This document shows positions 7,590 to 16,119 of a DNA stretch of 37,946 bases, piece by piece. Source of the stretch: an uncultured Candidatus Peregrinibacteria bacterium (GTDB lineage: Bacteria > Patescibacteriota > Gracilibacteria > Peribacterales > Peribacteraceae); assembly GCA_937863435.1 (NCBI GenBank), contig CALMES010000094.1, forward strand, positions 1 to 37,946, read 5' to 3'. Below the pieces are notes generated by a model. That model was not told where the DNA came from, made no database searches, and saw nothing but the letters and a program-made list of their open reading frames with translations. The position numbers were made by a program, and so were the translations under genes. The first letter of the stretch is position 1. Each line of letters opens with the position of its first letter.

Positions 7590-8855
7590 TCAGAACGGCG
7601 AGCTGTACACAGCCTTGCTGCCAAGCTCTTCTTCGATACGCAGGAGCTGATTGTACTTGCACACACGATCGGTGCGAGAGAGGGAACCGGTTTTGATCTG
7701 ACCGGTTGCAAGACCAACGGCAAGATCGGCAATGAAGCTGTCTTCTGTTTCACCGCTGCGATGACTTGTCACAGCATTCCAACCCGCTTTCTGACTCATT
7801 TGAATGGCATCAACTGTCTCGGAAAGAGAGCCGATTTGGTTGAGCTTGATGAGCACGGCATTGGCAGCCTTCTTCTCCATACCTTCCTTAATGCGCTTAG
7901 GATTGGTGACAAACAGGTCATCACCCACCAGCTGCACCTTGTCCCCGAATGTTTCCTGCATGGTCACGAAACCCGCCCAGTCGTCTTCGGCGTGGCTGTC
8001 TTCGATGCTCACGATGGGATAGGCATTGATAAGATCCGCATAGAAATCGACAAGTTCGACAGAGCTTAACACTTTGCCGTCGACATGATATTTGCCGTCT
8101 TTGTAAAATTCGGAGGCGGCACAGTCGATACCGAGCTTTACCTTGCCTTCGTAACCGGCAGCCTTGATGGATTCCATGAGGAAGCTGAACGCTTCGTTAC
8201 TGTCTTTTACGTGAGGCGCAAAACCTCCTTCGTCACCGACAGCTGTGGTGTAGCCGGCCTTCTTAAGCAGGCCTTTGAGCGTGTGGAAAATTTCGGCACC
8301 CGCACGGAGAGCTTCGGAAAAGCTGGGGAAATCGGTTGGGATCACCATGCATTCCTGGAAACTGAGTCCGCTGTCGGCATGAGCTCCACCGTTGATAACG
8401 TTCATCATCGGGGTTGGGAGCCATGTCTGGTTTTGCGTACCGAACTGATCGGCCAGCGACTTCCAGAGAGACTTCTTTTCGGATACGGCGCGAGCGCGCG
8501 CAACGGCCAGAGAGACACCAAGAATGGCGTTGGCACCGAGAGAGGATTTATTCTCTGTACCATCGAGCTCGAGCATAATTTTGTCGATCGCACGATGATC
8601 GGCAACGTCTTTGCCGGTGAGTGCAGGAAGGATTTTGGCATTCACGTTGTCACGGGCCTTGAGAACGGATTTGCCCATATACACGGACTTGTTGCCATCG
8701 CGAAGCTCAAGAGCTTCGTGCGTACCGGTAGATGCTCCGGACGGAACGGCGCTGCGGCCGAACGAACCATCGGAAAGAAGACAATCGACTTCGAGAGTCG
8801 GATTGCCGCGGGAATCGAGAATCTGTCGAGCTTTGAGTGAGGAGAGAGTAGTCAT
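7590..8855 (-). CDS. eno: Enolase
   Basis: Converts 2-phosphoglycerate to phosphoenolpyruvate in glycolysis; Mg-dependent and cytoplasmic. The 421-residue protein starts [16 protein letters not shown] and carries [14 protein letters not shown], the [14 protein letters not shown] segment, GDEGGFAP with the catalytic Glu, [20 protein letters not shown], and the signature [13 protein letters not shown]. The catalytic region ends with SHRSGETED. Length is usual for bacterial enolase. Stop is TGA, evidence for the standard code. A TACACT box ends 8 bases before the ATG, suggesting a leaderless transcript. Confidence 0.98.
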   Translation of the reverse strand: MTTLSSLKARQILDSRGNPTLEVDCLLSDGSFGRSAVPSGASTGTHEALELRDGNKSVYMGKSVLKARDNVNAKILPALTGKDVADHRAIDKIMLELDGTENKSSLGANAILGVSLAVARARAVSEKKSLWKSLADQFGTQNQTWLPTPMMNVINGGAHADSGLSFQECMVIPTDFPSFSEALRAGAEIFHTLKGLLKKAGYTTAVGDEGGFAPHVKDSNEAFSFLMESIKAAGYEGKVKLGIDCAASEFYKDGKYHVDGKVLSSVELVDFYADLINAYPIVSIEDSHAEDDWAGFVTMQETFGDKVQLVGDDLFVTNPKRIKEGMEKKAANAVLIKLNQIGSLSETVDAIQMSQKAGWNAVTSHRSGETEDSFIADLAVGLATGQIKTGSLSRTDRVCKYNQLLRIEEELGSKAVYSSPF

Positions 8856-8863
8856 ATGCGGGC

Positions 8864-8869
8864 AGTGTA
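8864..8869 (-). promoter_or_regulatory. -10-like box directly before enolase ATG
   Basis: TACACT on the minus strand, 8 bases before the start codon at 8855. A start site about 7 nt downstream would fall at the ATG itself. The -35 region is not clear. Confidence 0.4.
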
Positions 8870-8883
8870 GCGGAGACGATTTA

Positions 8884-8985
8884 ATGAAAACAGAGAAAAA
8901 AAATCAAGATACAAAAGACAAATATCAAAAAATCCCAATCTCCAAAAAAACTAATTACCAAATCAATATCTATATCACCTGCGAG
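8884..8985. repeat. A-rich low-complexity tract (family C)
   Basis: An A/C/T-rich stretch of words such as AAATATCAAA, CCAATCTCC and ACCAAATC with few G. Similar tracts occur at 15868-15950, 18826-18895 and 31210-31330. No coding frame is supported here. It fills most of the gap between enolase and the C39-like peptidase. Confidence 0.55.
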
Positions 8986-9021
8986 CAGTTACTGCGATGC
9001 CACAAATACTGTCTTCTTACT

Positions 9022-9066
9022 TAGGCGACCTCGCTTGCGCAAATTTTGCTGCATCGCCTATTTTTT
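9022..9066 (+). terminator. Hairpin with T-run overlapping the C39 gene stop
   Basis: TAGGCGA (9022-9028) and TCGCCTA (9054-9060) pair around a 25-nt loop and are followed by TTTTTT on the plus strand. The right arm contains the stop codon of the minus-strand peptidase gene. The T-run fits plus-strand transcription, although no plus-strand gene lies upstream, so the role is unclear. Confidence 0.35.
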
Positions 9067-9801
9067 CCGACTGATCACAATCACCACCTTTGCTCCGTTA
9101 TCGACATCGCCATCGTTCCAGTCATGAATGGAATCGAGCAAAGTACTCCAGGTATAGACAAATTCTTTACCACGCCTGGTACCAGGATCATTGGTGATGA
9201 CATAACCATTTTTTGTATATCCGCGCACAACAAGCATGTGGTAAACCGGCGGCGGATTCTGGAAGTACGGATTTTTCAGATCCTTGCCGGCTGCGGGCAC
9301 AATAATGAGCGATCCTTTACTGAGCGCTTGCTTCATCGATTCTTGAGTGGCAGGAATAATAGCGATATCTAAGTTGTCGCTCTCGTGCTCAAGCATTGCT
9401 ACTACTTGCTTGGCTGTCTGGCTTTTGTCGTACCCAAACGTCTTTTCATTGAGCGTAACCAGATGCTGTATTTGTGCATCAGCATCAGCGAGACTGGTAA
9501 ACGACTGTGCCTCGAAGTAGCGCAGCACCATGGCCACACTCGCCTCTTCACACGCATCTTCGTGGACCGGATCCCAATTGGCAGTCGGTGCTTGAGGAGT
9601 AAACGGCACCGGCCAATTCACTTCTTCGAGCGGCGTATCGGATACCGTAACTGTGCCGGTAGACGTTTTGGGCACCGACACCTTTCCCACCTGCATCGTC
9701 TGTACTTTGCGCTCGATCCTTGCAGGCAAAGACGTGTAGCGGAACACCGCAAATACCAGGACACCAGCAAGAACAAGAACCGGAAGAAAACGGCGTACCA
9801 T
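9058..9801 (-). CDS. Membrane-anchored C39-like cysteine peptidase
   Basis: A 247-residue protein with an N-terminal signal or anchor (about 3-20) and an extracytoplasmic domain of the Peptidase_C39_2 type. The putative catalytic Cys84 lies in EDACEEASVAMVLRYF, His188 in VYHMLVVRGY and Asp205 in VITNDPGT, the expected order and spacing. Substrate unknown; members of this group often act in the cell envelope. The start at 9801 follows a TATACT box by 7 bases, so the mRNA may be leaderless. The gene is last in a series of minus-strand membrane genes running from lgt. Confidence 0.82.
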   Translation of the reverse strand: MVRRFLPVLVLAGVLVFAVFRYTSLPARIERKVQTMQVGKVSVPKTSTGTVTVSDTPLEEVNWPVPFTPQAPTANWDPVHEDACEEASVAMVLRYFEAQSFTSLADADAQIQHLVTLNEKTFGYDKSQTAKQVVAMLEHESDNLDIAIIPATQESMKQALSKGSLIIVPAAGKDLKNPYFQNPPPVYHMLVVRGYTKNGYVITNDPGTRRGKEFVYTWSTLLDSIHDWNDGDVDNGAKVVIVISRKK

Positions 9802-9808
9802 GAGATGC

Positions 9809-9814
9809 AGTATA
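9809..9814 (-). promoter_or_regulatory. -10 box directly before the C39 gene ATG
   Basis: TATACT on the minus strand, 7 bases before the start codon at 9801. This spacing would place transcription start at or next to the ATG. Confidence 0.45.
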
Positions 9815-9839
9815 GTCCCAACGGACGCAAAAGAAAGTT

Positions 9840-10994
9840 TCAGACCCTCTTTTTCGCCCGAAAATGAATGACTGTGCTATAGCTGGCAAGAAGAGTGAGA
9901 GCAATCATAAAAGCATCCTCCGGACCCGACCGCGGCAAGCGTCTGCGCTTACGTAATTTTTCCATGGCATCACGTGAGGCGATGATATCCGGGTTGGGTG
10001 CCGGCAGGTTATAGGAACGGATGTCTGTAATAGTCGAGGATGCGTTGCTGGCAGGCAATACGGATGATACAGACACGCGGGCGCCGGAAGCGGTAGAAGA
10101 GGAAGAACTGATCGACGAAGCGCTGGCAACCACGGAATAAACGGATGACGAGGCAGGCCGGCCGGATGTCACGGAAGATGCGCTGCTCCAGGCAGAGGAG
10201 ACAGAGCGTCTGGAGCTGCTGGAAGAAGAGGGCGAGCTGCTGATCGAGGATACCGATGAACGACGTTGTGCCGTTGACGACGAATCGAAAGAAACGGACG
10301 GAAGAGTGTATGACCCCCCGATACTAAGCGACGAAGAAGCGCTCGAAGAGAGATCGTTGGCATGATCAACGGGCACAAACATGGGAATGGAGCTGGACGA
10401 CGAACCTGCCCCCAAGCCCGCAATCAGTGATGCGGAAGGAAACCATTTCCTGTAGACCGCAGCGACTTTTCTGCTCAGTGCGGTCTGAGGAAAAACCGAC
10501 GCCGCAAGTGCCTGGTTCCAGTCCGCCGCCTCTGTTGCGACACTCCCGGCCAGAAACAATGCCATAAGAATGATCGTCGCACCTACACGGACTGTGCGGC
10601 GGCGGATCACATGGAGTGCAAAGAAAATAATCAGAAATGCCCCGAAAAATACGAGCGGCAGCGACCACAGGTAGGTGATGCCAAGCAGAAACACGATGGC
10701 AATCGCATACAGATGCCCCAATGCCTGGAGCGCCAGCCACAAGAGCAGCATGAAAGCCGGAAACCAATGCAGGAAGCGAAATTCGTAATCGGCACGATTC
10801 ACGCGAAACAACGGCATAAGCGCCAGCGGATACACGACCGAAGCAATAAAAATCACCCCCCAATACAGCAACCCGTCCGGCAGCGCAGGAAGCCAGGATA
10901 CAGCAATGCCCGTCAGCGCAATGACAAGCGCAAGAATAAGAAGAAAGGCCGTTTCTGTATGATGCTTGAGTGGCACAGGAAAGTGATTCTTCAC
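9840..10994 (-). CDS. Polytopic membrane protein with long Ser-rich region
   Basis: Unrecognised protein of about 384 residues. The N-terminal 130 residues hold four or five hydrophobic segments, followed by a basic RRRTVR turn and another membrane segment. The next 180 residues are dominated by Ser, in runs such as SSSPSSSSSS mixed with Val, Ala and Thr, and probably form a flexible external stalk. A basic cluster (KLRKRRRLPR) and a last membrane segment close the protein. The GTG at 10994 was chosen as start; the frame is open further upstream to 11180 and the true start is not certain. It is encoded among other membrane proteins between lgt and the C39-like peptidase. Confidence 0.65.
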   Translation of the reverse strand: MKNHFPVPLKHHTETAFLLILALVIALTGIAVSWLPALPDGLLYWGVIFIASVVYPLALMPLFRVNRADYEFRFLHWFPAFMLLLWLALQALGHLYAIAIVFLLGITYLWSLPLVFFGAFLIIFFALHVIRRRTVRVGATIILMALFLAGSVATEAADWNQALAASVFPQTALSRKVAAVYRKWFPSASLIAGLGAGSSSSSIPMFVPVDHANDLSSSASSSLSIGGSYTLPSVSFDSSSTAQRRSSVSSISSSPSSSSSSRRSVSSAWSSASSVTSGRPASSSVYSVVASASSISSSSSTASGARVSVSSVLPASNASSTITDIRSYNLPAPNPDIIASRDAMEKLRKRRRLPRSGPEDAFMIALTLLASYSTVIHFRAKKRV

Positions 10995-11201
10995 TACAGA
11001 CAATACAGAGTCAATAGCAAAGATTTCTTTACACGAGAGAATGACGGAAACGACTAACTCAGCGGAAGTTTTTTGGGCGACGAAAAAAGAGAGAGCGAAT
11101 ACAGCGCGTAAGGCGAGTATTGTGGGTGGTTTTATAAAAAAAACGCGTGTTACTGGATACGTGCAGCGAAAGAATCTCATCTTTTACCCGCCTTACCCCT
11201 C

Positions 11202-11618
11202 CTACTTCCGCTTCTTCGTCGGCAGATACCTGTCACGAATATCCACCACCTGCTTTTTCTCGACAACCGTGTAATGTCTGCGCACAAACACGAACCACTG
11301 CAGGACAACGTAGAGGACCAATGCGAGCGCCCAGAGTACCCACAGGAAGCGCATTTCAATGAACTGGATATCTTCCACACGGCTCACCACAAGAACAAGT
11401 CCGATGATGCCAAAAGTCATGGCTGCCCCCGGCCAGGAGGCTGACAGTTTTTTTGTGACAGAGTTTGACAATTTCTTTCTCCACAACCGCAGTCCGATGG
11501 AAGCGGCAATACACAGCCCGCACACAACCAGTAAGGCAACAATCTTTGGATCCGAGTAATGTGCACCGCCAAGACGCGGCCAGAACCAGTAGGTAAGAAA
11601 GGGCGTAAGAGCGGACAT
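11202..11618 (-). CDS. Hypothetical membrane protein, 3-4 segments
   Basis: Product of 138 residues from the ATG at 11618; another ATG at 11657 would add 13 residues. Hydrophobic stretches lie around 28-45, 67-83 and 94-115, separated by basic loops (RKKLSNSVTKK). The C-terminus is positively charged and ends in TKKRK, so it probably faces the cytoplasm. No family is recognised. It lies in the minus-strand row of membrane genes, with a 124-bp gap upstream that holds no clear promoter. Confidence 0.55.
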   Translation of the reverse strand: MSALTPFLTYWFWPRLGGAHYSDPKIVALLVVCGLCIAASIGLRLWRKKLSNSVTKKLSASWPGAAMTFGIIGLVLVVSRVEDIQFIEMRFLWVLWALALVLYVVLQWFVFVRRHYTVVEKKQVVDIRDRYLPTKKRK

Positions 11619-11781
11619 GAAGAGAAGAGAGGAAGAACGCTGTGAAGAGTAAAACATCCGGCGCGATCAGTCAAAGAGTAATCAGAGACGGAGGTAAGGT
11701 AGGTATCGCAAGTATTGTAGACAAAGAAGATATTACGTACCGTATCTACATGTTAAGCCTCAAACACACCAAACTACACAC

Positions 11782-12195
11782 CTACTCGCTATCCTTACCA
11801 TGCCCCTGCCCCTTCTTCGGATGCATCTTGAAAACCGGAGGCATATGCTTTGCCGGCATCGGCTTGCGCTGCGTGACCTGATCAGACAATTCCCTGACTT
11901 CGTCGGACAGATCCATCACCAGCTCTTCGAGCATGCGTTCGCGATTGGTACGGGCCGGACGAACGAGCAGATAAAGTAAAAAGCCGATTCCCGGGACCAG
12001 CGCAACGAGAAGAATGCACAGAAACTGGATAACAAACGAGCGTGAGCGCAGAAGAATATCGCGCGTGGTAAACAGGACCAGAAAAACGAGCAAGGCCGCG
12101 CCGACCACCATGGTCAGCTGCAGAAAGAAGAGAGACGGATTGGACGACAGAGTCTGCATCCACGGAGCGAGTGAGGCAAAAGGGAGATTGATCAC
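11782..12195 (-). CDS. Small membrane protein, phospholipase-D-N-like segment
   Basis: A 137-residue protein with two main membrane segments (about 25-43 and 54-78). The pattern of an Arg-Asp after the first segment, then LVPGIGFLLYLLVRP at the end of the second, resembles the PLDc_N-type membrane module seen in many small bacterial proteins. A charged helix (ERMLEELVMDLSDEVREL) and a basic His/Lys/Pro-rich tail follow. It starts 21 bp downstream of lgt on the same strand, so it is probably cotranscribed with it. The function is unknown. Confidence 0.6.
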   Translation of the reverse strand: MINLPFASLAPWMQTLSSNPSLFFLQLTMVVGAALLVFLVLFTTRDILLRSRSFVIQFLCILLVALVPGIGFLLYLLVRPARTNRERMLEELVMDLSDEVRELSDQVTQRKPMPAKHMPPVFKMHPKKGQGHGKDSE

Positions 12196-12216
12196 GGCAA
12201 AAAATGGGAAGAAAAA

Positions 12217-13140
12217 TTAGAGATGAGGGTACTTGCGCCGGTGCACGACGACATAGACAACGGTGGCAAGCAAAGCGAGGATAGCAAGAAGCTGACTGAA
12301 ACGCAGCTGAAACTGTCCGAAAGAAATCCAGTTGCGGCCAACAACGTATGCAAGAGTTAACATACCGACTATGGTGCCATACAGAGTATTCATACGTGGC
12401 GTAAGTTTCAGCTCCACGGCAGCCAGTACGCCAAGACTGATAAACAGACAAAGCAGGAAAAGCAGGTCTGTCACCTTCGCAAAAACCGCAATCGTACTAT
12501 CGCCACGCAAAAACTCGAGAAAGAAAATGGCCAGCGTCGCCAGAATAATGCCAAACAGCGTTTCGGCTCCGGCACGACGGGAGTACTTGCGTGTGAGCAG
12601 CAGAACAAATGTAAGGATAAAAAAGAACGCCGCATAGTAGAGCTGAACCGGATGAATCGGAACAGCGTACCGCACGTTGAACGTGTTCACAGTAATGCCC
12701 CAGGGCAAATTTGTAGGCTTGCCATAGGATTGAGCCGACAGAAACATACCGACCCAATCGAAGCCGAGGCCAAAAGTGGTTGCAGGCAGCAGCACATCCA
12801 GCCACTGCAAAAAGGTAACGCGCTGATTGCGCGTTGACCAGAACAGCACCATCGCAATCCCAATAGCGCCGCCCATAAAACTGAAACTGCCGTCCCAGAG
12901 AATCAATGTACGAAACGGGGCTTTCAGGTACGTTTGATAGGCTCCAAGGATAGCAAAAATACGACCCATCAGAACAAATGCCAGAATATGCCACCTGCCA
13001 TAGTGCTTGATATCCTGCAGGCTTAAATTGGCCGATTCGGTAAGCCGGATGAAAAACTCAGAAGACAGCCACACGGCAATCAGTAAAAACAAAAGCCTCA
13101 TCCAGATGATCGCCGGGCCGAACTGAAACGCCTCGAACAT
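12217..13140 (-). CDS. lgt: Prolipoprotein diacylglyceryl transferase (Lgt-like)
   Basis: Integral membrane enzyme that transfers diacylglycerol from phosphatidylglycerol to the Cys of lipoprotein precursors. The 307-residue protein has about seven hydrophobic segments. Family motifs can be followed: HILAFVLMGRIFAILGAY, a DGSFSFMGG loop matching the usual G-M-S-F-H-G-G region, SYGKPTNLPWG after the central Gly-rich segment, and PIHPVQLYYA. The normally strict GNFINGE signature is degenerate here (GFDWVGMFLSAQ), which leaves some doubt about activity. Start could also be ATG at 13155. No ribosome binding site is seen. It overlaps nothing, but its upstream region is shared with the divergent phosphoribosyltransferase. 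Confidence 0.8.
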   Translation of the reverse strand: MFEAFQFGPAIIWMRLLFLLIAVWLSSEFFIRLTESANLSLQDIKHYGRWHILAFVLMGRIFAILGAYQTYLKAPFRTLILWDGSFSFMGGAIGIAMVLFWSTRNQRVTFLQWLDVLLPATTFGLGFDWVGMFLSAQSYGKPTNLPWGITVNTFNVRYAVPIHPVQLYYAAFFFILTFVLLLTRKYSRRAGAETLFGIILATLAIFFLEFLRGDSTIAVFAKVTDLLFLLCLFISLGVLAAVELKLTPRMNTLYGTIVGMLTLAYVVGRNWISFGQFQLRFSQLLAILALLATVVYVVVHRRKYPHL

Positions 13141-13241
13141 AGGTAAGCCGAGCATAGCAGGACAACGGGCATGAAACCAGACATTGGATGATTGCCTGTC
13201 CATTCCCTGAGAGATTTGCAACAGGAGAATCGAAAGAACAA

Positions 13242-13928
13242 ATGGAGACAAACGTCTTCATACAGGCTATGCAACACCCATCTCCCCTCTTTCGTGACCG
13301 GACACACGCTGGCACAGAGCTGGCGAATCACTTGCTGAAGTATTCGAGTGCAGACAATACGTATATTTTTGCCCTCGTGCGCGGCGGTGTTATTGTCGGT
13401 CGCGCAGTCGCCGATCGACTCAATCTTCCGCTGCATCCGTGCATTGTCCGCAAGATCAATCATCCGACCCATCGGGAATTCGGTCTTGGCGCCATATCCG
13501 GCGAAGGCGCGATGTATTTGGACGAAATGACGATGAGTGATCACGGATTCCGCCGCGATCATTTGGAGCCGATCATTCAGCAGGAACGCGTCGAATTTGA
13601 TCACCGTCGCACTTTATTTGCCGCTGATAAGAATCCGAATGTAGAAGGCGCAACTGTTCTGCTTGTTGATGATGGTGCGGCAACGGGCATCAGTATGATG
13701 GCGGCTATTGCCGACATACATGCCAAAAAAGCAAACAAGGTCGTCGTTTGCCTGCCAGTGTGCGCGCCAGATCTTATTCCGGCATTTGAACACGAGGTCA
13801 GCAAAGTGATTTGCTGCTCTGCTCCTTCTCCGCTTAACAGCGTGAGCGAGTGGTATGAATCCTTCCCGCAGGTAAGTAATGACGAGGCGCTGGCCTTCCT
13901 GCACGCAAATGTGATGCCGCAGTCATAA
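13242..13928 (+). CDS. Phosphoribosyltransferase-family protein
   Basis: A 228-residue protein of the type I phosphoribosyltransferase fold. The PRPP-binding loop is VLLVDDGAATGISMMAA (about 152-168), and FALVRGGVIVGRAVADRL (about 43-60) forms the early strand-loop typical of the stand-alone predicted PRTases (COG1926-like). HREFGLGAISGEGAMYLDE fits the same group. The reaction is unknown. The ATG at 13242 is preceded by AGGAG at 13223-13227, one of the few recognisable Shine-Dalgarno sequences in the window, though 14 nt away. It diverges from lgt and converges on thrS. Confidence 0.82.
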   Translation: METNVFIQAMQHPSPLFRDRTHAGTELANHLLKYSSADNTYIFALVRGGVIVGRAVADRLNLPLHPCIVRKINHPTHREFGLGAISGEGAMYLDEMTMSDHGFRRDHLEPIIQQERVEFDHRRTLFAADKNPNVEGATVLLVDDGAATGISMMAAIADIHAKKANKVVVCLPVCAPDLIPAFEHEVSKVICCSAPSPLNSVSEWYESFPQVSNDEALAFLHANVMPQS

Positions 13929-14018
13929 GGAAATGAAGATGAGAAGATGCAAGGATATGAGGAAAATTACTAGAAAATCCTCTTCATCTTCTTATCCTCA
14001 TATCGTCGCATCCTCTCC
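13929..14018. repeat. 8-bp-period minisatellite, two inverted arms (family B)
   Basis: The right arm reads ATCTTCTT, ATCCTCAT, ATCGTCGC, ATCCTCTC, a clear 8-bp period of ATCnTCnn, and ends just before the thrS stop (14021). The left arm, just after the phosphoribosyltransferase stop (13928), is the same pattern on the other strand. Together they lie between two convergent genes and could act as a two-way terminator. Related arrays lie at 16082-16119 and 18772-18812. Confidence 0.7.
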
Positions 14019-14020
14019 GT

Positions 14021-15823
14021 CTATCCAATCGCCCCCTCCAATGCACGTCCTTTCACATCCGCGAGTGTCTTGTCGATAAATTCGGCTTTGGTAACCGTCA
14101 CCTGATTCTTGGTCTTCACGTTACGGACAGAAACCGACTTGCTCTCCACTTCTTTATCACCCAAAACGAGCAGGTACGGAATCTTCTGTTTTTCGCCATC
14201 GCGGACACGTTTGCCGAGCGTGTCACTGGCATCGTAGAACGCAACGCGCAGCCCATGGCTCATCAGTTCTTTTTCGAGAGCTCTGGCATAGTCTTCGTGC
14301 ACCGGCGCCACAGGAATGATGGCGATCTGCGTAGGGGCAACCCACAGCGGGAAGAGTCCGGCATGATGTTCGATAAAGATGGAGAGGAAGCGCTCGAGTG
14401 ATCCCATGATCGCGGCATGGATCATGACGATCCGCTCTTTCTCGCCCTGCTCGTTGATACACGAGAGATCGAAACGCTCGGGCATATTGATGTCGAGCTG
14501 GATGGTAGCCACCTGCCATTCACGCCCGATGGAATCGCGGGCGATGAAGTCGACTTTCGGACCGTAGAACGCGGCCTCGCCCGGTGCTTCGAAGAAATCA
14601 GCTTTGCGCTCGACAGCGATATCGCGGATTTCCTGTTCGGCCTTCTTCCACATTTCCGGTGTACCCAAGTACTTGTTGAAATTCTTTGGATCATGCAGCG
14701 ATAAACGCACGCGCAATTTGCCAAAGCCAACCGCTGGATAGAACGTATCGACGATTTCCCAGATTTTCAGAATTTCTTCTTTCGACTGACTTGGCCGACA
14801 AAACACGTGCGCATCGTCCTGCGTAAAGGCACGCACACGTGACAAGCCGTGCAACTCGCCTGTTTGCTCATCGCGGTAGCACGTAGTGGTTTCAGCGTAA
14901 CGCTGCGGCATGTCTTTGTAGCTGTGCGGAATGCGGCCGTAAATCTGGGTGTGATGCGGGCAGTTCATCGGCTTCATGGCAAACTCGTGGCCTTCGCGCG
15001 TGGTGATGCGAAACAGCTCATCGGAGAATTTCTGCCAGTGACCGCTGGTTTCATACAATTCTTTTTTAGTGATGTGAGGGATGGTGACGCGCTCGTAGCC
15101 TTTGGCCTGGCGCAGTTCCCAGACGTAGTTATCCAACAAATTACGCAGCAACGTGCCGCGCGGTGTCCAGAGAGGCAGGCCCGAGCCGACGAGATCGCTG
15201 AAGGTAAAGAGATCCAGCTCTTTGCCAAGCTTGCGATGATCGCGCTTCTTGGCTTCTTCCAACATCACCTGATATTCCTTCAGTTTTTCTTTGGACTCGA
15301 AGGCAGTCACATAAATACGAGTGAGAGCATCCCGTTTTTCATCACCGCGCCAGTACGAACCGGCAAGCGACGCGAGCTTGAAGGCATCGGCGGGAATCTG
15401 CTTGGTATTTTCCACGTGACCGCCGCGACACAGATCGACGAACATTTCGGTGCCATCGGCTGCCACATTTGCGTAGTTGGTGACATTCGTCTCCCCTGCC
15501 TTGGCCAAGTCTTCGATGAGCTCGACTTTGAATGGCTGACCGCGCTCTTTCCAGAACGCGATAGCATCTTCGATACTGAGAGTATCGGCGCGGAATGTCT
15601 GACCGGTATTGATGATTTTGCGCATTTCCTTCTCGATGGATCCGAAGTCTGCATCCGAAATCGGCTCGGCGAATTTGAAGTCGTAGTAACACCCGGTTTC
15701 AATCGGCGGACCGATGGTGATCTGCGTTTTTGGCCACAGCTTGAGCACAGCCTGTGCCAGGACATGGGCAAGCGAGTGGCGGATTTCGAATAACTTCTTC
15801 TCGTGATCAGCAAGGGTAGACAT
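14021..15823 (-). CDS. thrS: Threonyl-tRNA synthetase lacking TGS domain
   Basis: Charges tRNA-Thr. From ATG 15823 the protein has 600 residues. It opens directly with the editing (SAD) domain: HSLAHVLAQAV near the N-terminus and CRGGH as the second metal half. The class II catalytic core follows with motif 2 around CYRDEQTGELHGLSRVR, the zinc-site segment MKPMNCPHH, and AFYGPKVDF. An anticodon-binding domain ends the protein (VAPTQIAIIPV to the C-terminus). The N-terminal TGS domain of about 60 residues found in E. coli ThrRS is absent. The frame extends upstream to 16051, but only through repeat sequence. No Shine-Dalgarno sequence is visible. Confidence 0.97.
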   Translation of the reverse strand: MSTLADHEKKLFEIRHSLAHVLAQAVLKLWPKTQITIGPPIETGCYYDFKFAEPISDADFGSIEKEMRKIINTGQTFRADTLSIEDAIAFWKERGQPFKVELIEDLAKAGETNVTNYANVAADGTEMFVDLCRGGHVENTKQIPADAFKLASLAGSYWRGDEKRDALTRIYVTAFESKEKLKEYQVMLEEAKKRDHRKLGKELDLFTFSDLVGSGLPLWTPRGTLLRNLLDNYVWELRQAKGYERVTIPHITKKELYETSGHWQKFSDELFRITTREGHEFAMKPMNCPHHTQIYGRIPHSYKDMPQRYAETTTCYRDEQTGELHGLSRVRAFTQDDAHVFCRPSQSKEEILKIWEIVDTFYPAVGFGKLRVRLSLHDPKNFNKYLGTPEMWKKAEQEIRDIAVERKADFFEAPGEAAFYGPKVDFIARDSIGREWQVATIQLDINMPERFDLSCINEQGEKERIVMIHAAIMGSLERFLSIFIEHHAGLFPLWVAPTQIAIIPVAPVHEDYARALEKELMSHGLRVAFYDASDTLGKRVRDGEKQKIPYLLVLGDKEVESKSVSVRNVKTKNQVTVTKAEFIDKTLADVKGRALEGAIG

Positions 15824-15867
15824 ATGTAAAGAGTAACATAGGTCAGATGTAAATCCCAAGGCACAAG

Positions 15868-15950
15868 AAACAAGCATCAAAAAAAATCGAAGATCAAAGA
15901 ACCAAATTCGAGACAAATTCCAATAACAAATTTCACAAATACCAAATATA
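15868..15950. repeat. A-rich low-complexity tract (family C)
   Basis: Words such as GAAGATCAAAG, ACCAAATTC, CAAATTCCAAT and CAAATACCAAA follow each other upstream of thrS. The word GAAGATCAAA is also found in the tract at 31210-31330. No gene is supported in 15824-16119; the rest of that gap holds a hairpin (15958-15976) and a family B array. Confidence 0.55.
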
Positions 15951-15957
15951 TCCGCAA

Positions 15958-15976
15958 CCGGGACATCGTGTCCCGG
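15958..15976. repeat. CCGGGACA hairpin (copy 2 of 2)
   Basis: CCGGGACA, loop TCG, TGTCCCGG. It is the partner of 5678-5696; the eighth stem pair has changed from G-C to A-T, keeping the pairing. It lies between thrS and dnaA. Confidence 0.6.
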
Positions 15977-16081
15977 CAATCGATATAATAATTCACGAAA
16001 CGCCGCGCCACGTCCGACCGCATTCTGGGCGGGCAAGCATGGCGCTCCCAAGTACTATAGATAAATTATCAATAGTAAAAA

Positions 16082-16119
16082 ATCCTCTCATCGTCATATC
16101 CTCGTTTCCTCTCATCCTT
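16082..16119. repeat. 8-bp-period minisatellite ending at the dnaA stop (family B)
   Basis: Units ATCCTCTC, ATCGTCAT, ATCCTCGT, TTCCTCTC, ATCCTTTT run directly into the dnaA stop codon (16120-16122). Confidence 0.65.

Noticed and set aside
8085..8840. 251-codon plus-strand ORF opposite enolase
   Set aside because: Antisense of a clear enolase gene, no recognisable domain.
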